Positions 57,108 through 64,000 of a stretch of DNA of 64,000 bases are shown one piece after another. The notes below the pieces were generated by a model. The model did no database searches, was not told where the DNA came from, and saw only the letters and a program-made list of their open reading frames with translations. Source of the DNA: Ahaetulla prasina. Its lineage: Eukaryota; Chordata; Lepidosauria; Squamata; Colubridae. The stretch's first letter is position 1; the number at the start of each line of letters is the position of its first letter. Position numbers and translations under genes: made by a program. Where the stretch lies: positions 266,433,958 through 266,497,957 of the forward strand of contig NC_080540.1 in the NCBI RefSeq assembly GCF_028640845.1. Direction: 5' to 3'.

Positions 57108-57240
57108 ATAAGCCTTAGGAAGGAGGCAGCAGCAAACCACTTCTGAAAAACCCTGCCAAGAAAACTGCAGGGATTTGTCCAGGCATTCTCCGAGAATCAG
57201 ATATGATTGAAGAGAAAAAGAAAAAGAGACAGAGACAGAC
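57108..57240 (+). mobile_element. MIR-like tRNA SINE, right half (split)
   Basis: AAGCCTTAGGAAGGAGGCAG, AAACCACTTCTGAAAAACCC, GCCAAGAAAACTGCAGGGAT and GAGAATCAGATATGATTG continue the SINE interrupted at 56009. Confidence 0.82.
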
Positions 57241-58125
57241 TTCAAAAATATCTAAACCTTCAGTACAGTTTCGTGATAGTAGCAGAACAAAGGATTATAA
57301 AGGGAAACAAAAGAGGTATGTGACAGCTCTCTAACTTGGAAAATAGAAGGAAATGATGGTATATCTTTTAAATACACATAACACATTAAAATATCACATT
57401 TCCCCCAAAATAGTAGAAAATGGAAAATTCCACACAAGCACCACATCCTCCTTCAGAATACATCATTGCTTTGTTCTCTGCAGCTGTCAGTCAGTACTCT
57501 TCTTCTCTCCCACTCCCACCCCCAAATTAAATGCAGCTCTGGTCATCAAAATTGCCGTAGGCCATCCACTGTAATTAATGGTGGGGCTCAGTAGAACAAA
57601 ATGCAATGGTTTAAGGTAACCCTTGAAACACTTCTATGAAATGTTCTAAACATTTCTTAAGGGAAAAAAACCTCTAAGCCTTTCCATAATTATCAGAAAT
57701 GATAACAGTATCATAAAAACCTACTTCTAAAAATGGGTGAGTGACAGATCATGTGCAGCATCATTAGATGGGAAGCTGCTAGAAACAGCAGGACAAACAG
57801 ATAATGCTCAGGATTGTTAGCAAAATATTTTTAACATAATTGTTATTAATTATTAGTTGAACAAATTGCCACAATCTTCTTGTTTGATATTCTTCCAGCC
57901 TAATTTACAGGTTTCTTTTTATTTTTGGACATATTTTACATGAAAACAGCAATACTATATTGCATCTGTCTTAAATCAAATACTCAAGGGATATATACTT
58001 TCTTTCATGTCACATAAAACTGTCAATCAGGAAACAGATGTAAGTTGCTAAGATACTATTTGAAAATACCTATATTCATTGCTAGATATACACACATGTT
58101 TGACATGTTAATCTTAAAAAAAACA
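57241..58125. other. Intergenic sequence, nothing recognised
   Basis: No feature recognised. Confidence 0.4.
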
Positions 58126-58195
58126 TTTATTTTTTTTTTGTTTACATTTATACCCCGCCCTTCTCCGAAGACTCAGGGCGGCTTACAATGACTTT
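58126..58195 (-). mobile_element. Tail of the LINE-tailed SINE
   Basis: A T-rich run, then ACATTTATACCCCGCCCTTC and TCCGAAGACTCAGGGCGGCT, is the reverse complement of the 46400-46472 tail. Only the last approximately 70 bp remain, as expected for 5' truncation. Confidence 0.75.
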
Positions 58196-58367
58196 CACTT
58201 TAAACTATGCAAAACATAATCCAAAAACATGACTTCCTTTGCTGCTGAGCAAATTAAGACACCAGACATAGAACTATATCTCACCAAAGAAGAACATGCT
58301 AAGTCTCTTAAAAACACAGGTATGCCAATGTGAAATTTCTCAGCACATCAAGAAAAAAAATTAGGAC

Positions 58368-58502
58368 AGAGGGAGGCAGGGAGGGAGGGAGGGAGGGAGG
58401 GAGGGAGGGAGGGAGGAAGGAAGGAAGGGAGGGAGGGAGGGAGGGAGGGAGGGAGGGAGGGAAAGAAAAAAGAGAAGAGGGAGGGAAGGAAGGAAAGAAG
58501 AA
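58368..58502 (+). repeat. (GGGA)n polypurine microsatellite
   Basis: About 90 bp of GGGA units with one GGAAGGAAGG interruption at 58414-58428, followed by GAAAGAAAAAAGAGAAGAGG. Confidence 0.95.
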
Positions 58503-58892
58503 AACAAGTTCTCAGTTCTTATAAAAGAGATGATGGTCTTCATAGTTATATTACATAAAGTGCCTTATTAAAGAGTTATATACTGTATAAAATACACTGA
58601 ATGCCCATATATTTAAAAATTATGATTTTTGTTCTGTAATGTTACGTATATATTTATTCATTCTTTCATTTTTTTGTCTATTATAATCAATATTTATTAA
58701 AATCTTCTCCCTCTACATTTCTATGGTTTTTTATATTTAAGTTTTTTGTCAGACTTGCTGTATACTTAATGTCTTTCTGTGCCCAAATTCTAAATTATTT
58801 ATTTCACCTCTCCTGTTTTTATACTTCTTTGACTGTTAACCTTTTATTCACCCTTTTATTGTTTTATAACTTTTGATTAACAATGATTAATA

Positions 58893-59042
58893 GTAACAGA
58901 GTTGGAAGGGACCTTGGAGGTCATGTAGTGCAACCCCCCTGCTCACGCAGGAGACCTGTTCTAGGGATTCGAATTGCCAAACTGCCCACCTTTCTGATCG
59001 ACAAGCTCAGTGTCTTAGCCACTGAGCCACCTACTCAGGCTA
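58893..59042 (-). mobile_element. CR1-like piece joined to a tRNA-like SINE head
   Basis: AGAGTTGGAAGGGACCTTGG then AACCCCCCTGCTCACGCAGG is CR1-like. It runs directly into TTCGAATTGCCAAACTGCC, TCTGATCGACAAGCTCAGTG and TCTTAGCCACTGAGCCACCT, which is the reverse complement of a Sauria-like tRNA head (compare 11980-12050). It may be a composite SINE family or a chance junction. Confidence 0.65.
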
Positions 59043-59590
59043 TAACATTTCATTACTTTTACTACTGGTATCTCTCTTCTTTTTCTCCCACATATCTTCT
59101 TTTCCAGAGTCATCTGATTTGCTTCTTCAAGCTCCTTTCTCCAAACGTCTAGTTTTGAGGTTAGCTGTTCACAACAAGACAGTAACTGTTCTTTTTCTAA
59201 TGACATAACTTCATTCCTTTTTCTCAGCCTTCTTCCAATTGCCTTGGGAATTACCATCTGGATGAATACAGGGAATATCTTTTACTGGGTCCCTTCTTCT
59301 GATTGTCCTGGCCACTGACGAATTCCAGAGAGCTGTTCTCTGTGTCCCCTTTTTCTTCTTCACCATTCTTCATAGACGCTGCTTAATAAAGAGTTGAGAA
59401 ACCAACAAGGCTGCCTTCCCTGTCTTCTATTCCATCTCAGCTTTGTCTGGAACTTGAGTAGCTTTTGGGCTGCTGGATTGCTGATCACAACTATCTTACT
59501 TCTATCTTGTTTAGTTGTATTCTCATCTCCAACATTAATCTGTCTTCTCAGCTCACCACTTCATCCTCTTTCTTCTCTTTGGAATGTGTG
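59043..59590 (-). pseudogene. Broken coding relic, possibly LINE-derived
   Basis: On the - strand, an ATG at about 59367 opens MKNGEEEKGDTENSSLEFVS and continues for about 40 residues to a stop. A second frame from 59257 reads MSLEKEQLLSCCEQLTSKLD then VWRKELEEANQMTLEKKI, which looks like a coiled coil. The two could be one original frame broken by an indel. I do not recognise the protein; an L1-type ORF1 N-terminal region is one possibility because of the coil and context. A host gene is less likely since no splice pattern fits. Confidence 0.3.
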
Positions 59591-59685
59591 AACACTGAAG
59601 TGTTAAGTTTCTAGGGGGTTGTGGATTCTGGTTACCTTCTCCTTTTCTTTATTCTATTCAGGCATTTCCAACATATCATTTTGAA

Positions 59686-60043
59686 ATAGACTAGACTAGA
59701 CTAGACTAGACTAGACTAGACTAGACTAGACTAGACTAGAATAGACTAGAATAGAATAGAATAGAATAGAATAGAATAGAATTTTTTTATTGGCCAAGTA
59801 TGAAGGAATTTGGAATTTGTCTTGGTGCATATGCTCTCAGTGTACATAAAAGAAAAGATATCTTCATCAAGATGCGACACTTACAACATTTAATGATAGA
59901 CATAGGGTACAAATTTAACACAATGATACAACACTTAGTGATAGTTATAGGCTACAATTAAGCAATCAGGAAACAATCAATATCAGTATAAATCGTAAGG
60001 ATACAAGCAACAAAGTTACAGTCATAAGTGAAAGGAGATCAGT
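59686..60043 (-). mobile_element. Snake1-type CR1 (L3) 3' end with two-unit pentamer tail
   Basis: The tail array has (CTAGA)n at 59690-59740, a mixed zone, and (ATAGA)n at about 59751-59781. Then follow TTTTTTTATTGGCCAAGTAT, GCATATGCTCTCAGTGTACA and the rest of the 3' UTR seen at 27840-28100. The coding end is missing. Confidence 0.87.
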
Positions 60044-60669
60044 GGCTCCTTTTTTAACCAACAACCATCCTTTAATTTGTTATCAAATATCCCTATTTAA
60101 TACTTCTCAGCTCCACCTTTCCACTTCCAGCAAAGCATCTTCACACTACAGGACATGCACTCTTGTGAGAGATATTAATAGGTGATTAATGGCCTTTGTG
60201 AATCAGGCAGAGACTATCCAATGCACAACAAACAAGTCCTGCTGGCTTTCAAGTACTTGCAAAAAGTTAAGTGGCTCAATAGCATTGTGCTCATTTGTTC
60301 ATCCAAATTAATACAAATGATACCATACACAAAAAACAAACCTCTGTGATTTTATTAGAAAATTCTTCAGAGGCATTTATTTCTCTGTGTCTGGGAGAGA
60401 GTTCATAAATTCCCAACAATATATTCTAGTTGTGTTCTCCTTGAATATTTTGTTATTATTAACAATTATTAATATTATGTAAAACCTAGATAATAGTTCC
60501 AAAGTCTAGGTAATTTTGATAAGGGAGGAAGGAAAATGATTACTTAGAGAAGGATCTCTAAGTTAAGTAGACACTGAGTTGATCCAATTTGTTGTGTATT
60601 ACATACAAGACTCTATGGCTGTTTCTATGGAAAGAAATCTAATACGGTATGAGGCTAAGAATCTGAACT
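60044..60669. other. Intergenic sequence, nothing recognised
   Basis: No feature recognised. Confidence 0.4.
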
Positions 60670-60677
60670 GTTTAAGG

Positions 60678-60919
60678 CAGGGGTGTCAAACTTGATTTCA
60701 TTGAAGGCCCCATCAGGGTTGTGTTTGACCTCAGGGGGGAATGGGGAGCGTGGCTGGGGGGGCTGGTCCTCTGCCAGTGAAAACTGAGTTCAGGAGGGCT
60801 GCTAGCGGCCGCCCTAGCTCCATTTTCGCTGGCAGAGGCATGGTGGGCCTTCACTGTTTCCAAGGTGGCCCTGCGGGCCAGATCTAAGCACTCCATTGGC
60901 CTTGAGTTTGACACCGCTG
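60678..60919. mobile_element. 242-bp hAT MITE with perfect 8-bp target duplication
   Basis: Starts CAGGGGTGTCAAACTTGA and ends TTGAGTTTGACACCGCTG. GTTTAAGG flanks it at 60670-60677 and 60920-60927. The GC-rich interior (CTAGCGGCCGCCCTAGC) is non-coding. The termini match those of the 795-906 element, so these are probably one family with different internal deletions. Confidence 0.92.
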
Positions 60920-60927
60920 GTTTAAGG

Positions 60928-61537
60928 ATTAAACAAACTGCATTTTGTTTAGCAGATCCCTTAGTAGTTGTTGCACCAAACAGGAAGTTGAACTAGATGA
61001 CTTTTGAAGTCCTTTCTATATCATTCCTTGATTTGTATTCACAAAATATATAAAGAACATGACTGGGAAGAGGTTCAGGCTAGGATGTTGTAAAAAATGT
61101 CAGTTAGATGTTAGTGACTAAAGGAGAAGAGTTCAACAAGGACTTCCATTCTAAGAAATATTAGAAGAAAACACAAGAATGAGGAGCAGAAATGCCACTG
61201 TGGTTAGGCAGAGCACAGTACCAGAAAGTTTTAATAAGTCTGACCAGATGAAGCTTCTTAAAGAATCTAATACTAACAGTCAGGAGCATTGAACACTACC
61301 GTTATATGGCATCTATTTCAGATTGTTCCAGATGGAGTGGAACTGAGTTTAGCGTTGTCTACCATAGAAGTTTATTAACTATAGAACATACCCTAAGTAT
61401 TAGGCATAGTAATTAATATGCCTTATTTTCATTGAAGTTATCTTAACTTTATGTTAATACATGACCCTTTATAAATAATCTTCTTAACAATATTTGTCCA
61501 TCTTAATAATTTCTATTGCCAGTATCAATGCCAATTT
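60928..61537. other. Intergenic sequence, nothing certain
   Basis: Near 60985-61025 GGAAGTTGAACTAGATGACT is weakly CR1-like. Nothing else recognised. Confidence 0.35.
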
Positions 61538-61755
61538 TTATTTTTTTTTGCATTTATATCCCGCCCTTCTCCGAGGACTCAGGGCGGCTTACACTATGTC
61601 AAGCAATAGTCTTTATCCATTTGTATATTATATACAAAGTCAACTTATTGCCCCCAAAAATCTGGGTCCTCATTTTACCTACCTTATAAAGGATGGAAGG
61701 CTGAGTCAACCTTGGGCCTGGGTGGGACTTGAGCCTGCAGTAATTGCAAGCAGCA
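61538..61755 (-). mobile_element. LINE-tailed tRNA SINE, reverse orientation
   Basis: ATTTATATCCCGCCCTTCTC, GAGGACTCAGGGCGGCTTAC, AAAGTCAACTTATTGCCCC and GGCTGAGTCAACCTTGG mirror 46206-46472. The head is present up to GGGACTTGAGCCTGCAGTAA. Confidence 0.82.
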
Positions 61756-61775
61756 TACTTATTATTTTGTATTAC

Positions 61776-61852
61776 TATTAATTATAATATAATATAATAT
61801 AATAATAATAATATAATATAATAATATATACAATATATATAATAATATAGTA

Positions 61853-61919
<67 letters not shown>
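61776..61919 (+). repeat. AT-only region with (ATT)n microsatellite
   Basis: Starts with TAATATAATATAATAATAA-type text and ends with about 22 ATT units at 61853-61918. It follows the head side of the adjacent SINE. Confidence 0.95.
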
Positions 61920-62387
61920 CGTATTATTTTGCAAACAGCAAACAGCAAAATAATACGATAGGACCTAGAATAAAGTTTTAAAAGATCAAACGGTTCTTTC
62001 TGATATCAGTAGAGAGGCATTTCCTATCAGCTTCATCTATTTAGGGACATAATTAAAACTGTGGCAGGGAGTTCTGTAGATCCTCGTTTCATAAGTGGCA
62101 TAGCTAAATGGATCTATCCACCCTTTGTTTTAAATTCAAATAGCGGAGAAATGATTTATAGTCTTGCATAATTACTTCCATGTAATTATGCAAAGAGAAA
62201 AAGTAACACATGCATTGGAACTGTATGCATACATGCAATTACAGATACTCAGATCACGTTGGTGTATGATGTTTGTCCAACACAATTGCAACTGCTCCTT
62301 GCACTTGAACTAGTACAAAGGCCCTTCTGATTGGGATTATACATTAAATATTTGGGCAAATTCTTATGAACCAGTATCTAAATCTAA
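61920..62387. other. Intergenic sequence, nothing recognised
   Basis: No feature recognised. Confidence 0.4.
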
Positions 62388-62671
62388 AGGGCCGTGGTGG
62401 CTCAAGGCTGTAAGAAGCCTATTATTAAAACCAGCTGCCTGCAATTACTGCAAGTTCAAGCCCCACCAGGTCCAAGGTTGACTCAGCCTTCCATCCTTTA
62501 TAAGGTAGGTAAAATGAGGACCCAGATTGTTGGGGGGGGCAATAAGTTGACTTTGTAAATATACAAATAGAATGAGACTATTGCCAGTGTGTAAGCCGCC
62601 CTGAGTCTTCGGAGAAGGGCGGGATATAAATGTAAAAAAATAAAAAAATAAAATAAAATAAATAAATAAAT
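62388..62671 (+). mobile_element. LINE-tailed tRNA SINE
   Basis: GGGCCGTGGTGGCTCAAGGC head, AAGGTTGACTCAGCCTTCCA body, AGCCGCCCTGAGTCTTCGGA and GAAGGGCGGGATATAAATG tail, then (AAATA)n. It is closely similar to 46206-46472. Confidence 0.85.
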
Positions 62672-63094
62672 TCAAAATTTCTTACCGAAACTGGGACCAC
62701 ATTTAAAATGGAGACATCTGGTCAATTTTCAGCTCTGAGATTACAAAGGTGTAATTAGAACACAACAGACTGGACTTCAAAGATGCAAGGAATAATATGG
62801 TTGGATGTTGAGAAAAACAATGAACTCTTAAAATAACATCTGGGCTCCAGGTTTCAGATATGCTTTCTTCTCTAATTAAAAAAAGTACTGGAACTCCACC
62901 CTGTTCAAAATAAAAGTGGCAACCAAGTAAAGCTGCTTCAGAAAGAGACTATAAACTCCTTCATTAATATAGTAGGATAAAAAGGAATTTTTTTAAAAAA
63001 AACTTGCTACAATAAGGAATCAAAACATTTTAGCTCATCTAAAATATTTTTATAAAGAAACATTACGTTGTTAATGATGTTTGTGTTTTCAAAA
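62672..63094. other. Intergenic sequence, nothing recognised
   Basis: No feature recognised. Confidence 0.4.
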
Positions 63095-63464
63095 GGATAC
63101 AAAAGGGACTTACATCCTGGTTTCAAAGTTCCAATATTGCCCCTCCCCCAGTCACATAAACACATTTTTAGCACTTGCAACCGGCCTGCATTTATGGCCA
63201 CTTGCAGCATCCTGTGGTCACATGACCACAAGTTATGACATTTTTGCTGGAAACTGCCATTTACTTCTGGCTTTTGCAAAAACTGTCCCACAGTGAACAA
63301 TGGGTTTCCTTAATGACTGTGGTGTTCATTTTATGATCACCACATTTGCTTAACAACCATTGCAAAAAGGTAATTAAAAACAGGTCTGGTCACATGGCTT
63401 TACAACCATCATGACTTATAATGATAATTGCCAGAGTTATAAATTGAGGACAACCTATATAGTC
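63095..63464. mobile_element. Mariner-like palindromic MITE, decayed left end
   Basis: The right end TAAATTGAGGACAACCTATA and interior CTTGCAGCATCCTGTGGTCA, GGTTTCCTTAATGACTGTGG match the 18782-19184 family. The left end is not clear. Confidence 0.65.
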
Positions 63465-63644
63465 CAGCCTTTGCCACCCGAAACCCTGAGGATCTGTTGA
63501 ATTATACTTCCTGTCACCTTTCTTACTTCCTTCATGTCAGAAGCACCTTCAAATTATAGACATATAACATTCAGCTCTGAGCAAGTAAAATAGGTATAAA
63601 ATAAGTCATAGAAATAGAGTGTATATAAAAAGTATGTATAATAA
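63465..63644. other. Intergenic, short spacer
   Basis: No feature recognised. The L1-like frame opens at 63645 after an in-frame TAA. Confidence 0.4.
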
Positions 63645-64000
63645 ACCCGAGACAAAAAACTTAAGGAAATTGAGGAGAAATTATTGGAAATTAAAAACTC
63701 TGCTACAGCTGAGAATGAAGACTTACAAGAAGATATGAGGTCAGCCTTTATGACTGGTAAAGCCTTTATGACTATGTTTGAAGTTATAAAAAAGCTGGAT
63801 GGAAAAGTGCATGAGATTGATCAAATTAACTTGAATTTAAAAAGTCAAATAGAGGAGCTTCGGAACAAGGTGGAGAGAGCAGATGAAGAATGGGTTTTAT
63901 TACAGTATAAAATAATGGAATCTGCACTGAGGGTGAGAGGTTTAAAAGAAAATAAGTGAGAGAATCTAAAAAAGATATTTGCAGAAGCCTTCTCACAGGT
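63645..64000 (+). pseudogene. L1-like LINE ORF1, N-terminal part, runs off the window
   Basis: From 63645 the frame is open to TGA at 63957-63959 and then continues in the same frame (ENLKKIFAEAFSQ) to the window edge. A heptad-like coiled coil is visible (IDQINLNLKSQIEELRNKVE), followed by ESALRVRGLKENK, which resembles the start of the RNA-binding domain of vertebrate L1 ORF1p (RxRGxxE). L1 ORF1 proteins are trimeric RNA-binding chaperones. The premature stop at 63957 and the absence of an ATG at the start of the frame mark it as a dead or 5'-truncated copy. ORF2 would lie beyond the window. Confidence 0.65.

Overview
The window is vertebrate nuclear DNA, most likely from a squamate and probably an advanced snake. 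It is AT-rich and dominated by repeats seen in lizards and snakes: a Sauria-type tRNA SINE with an ACCTTT tail, CR1/L2-group LINE fragments, CR1 3' ends that run into (AATAG)n pentamer arrays (a pattern reported for snake L3/CR1 'Snake1' elements), many short hAT elements with 8-bp target duplications, and mariner-like foldbacks. There is no operon structure and no sign of bacterial or plasmid DNA.

Two host genes are readable, arranged head to head around a CpG-rich promoter near 33.8-34.5 kb. TMEM167A (protein kish-A) runs on the + strand and is complete: four coding pieces (34162-34164, 37113-37222, 39879-39913, 43116-43186) join to a 72-residue two-pass Golgi/secretory protein with canonical GT-AG introns. 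XRCC4 (non-homologous end-joining scaffold) runs on the - strand. Its first two coding exons are present (21428-21566 and 20152-20342) and encode the N-terminal head-domain region; the rest of the gene lies beyond position 1 or was not recognised. The same divergent pair exists in mammals, so the synteny supports both calls.

Layout: 1-20151 is XRCC4 intron 3 (MITEs, a 680-bp polypyrimidine tract, CR1 copies, and a solo LTR inside a hAT element). 20152-21566 holds XRCC4 coding exons 3 and 2. 21567-33.8 kb is XRCC4 intron 1 (L2-like relic, a 514-bp hAT element, a Snake1-type tail, and a CR1 copy with a 434-codon open frame). 33.8-43.4 kb is the shared promoter and TMEM167A. 43.4-64 kb is intergenic (MITEs, a second solo LTR, SINEs, a CR1 nested in a SINE, pentamer arrays, and the start of an L1-like ORF1 at the right edge).

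No new enzymatic or defence system was found. The most unusual structures are an approximately 390-400 bp inverted repeat pair bracketing the XRCC4/TMEM167A promoter and the first three TMEM167A exons, an LTR-in-hAT nest with readable target duplications at both levels, a pentamer-array unit switch, and a small loop expansion in the XRCC4 head domain. Family names for repeats come from recall of consensus patterns, not from a database search.
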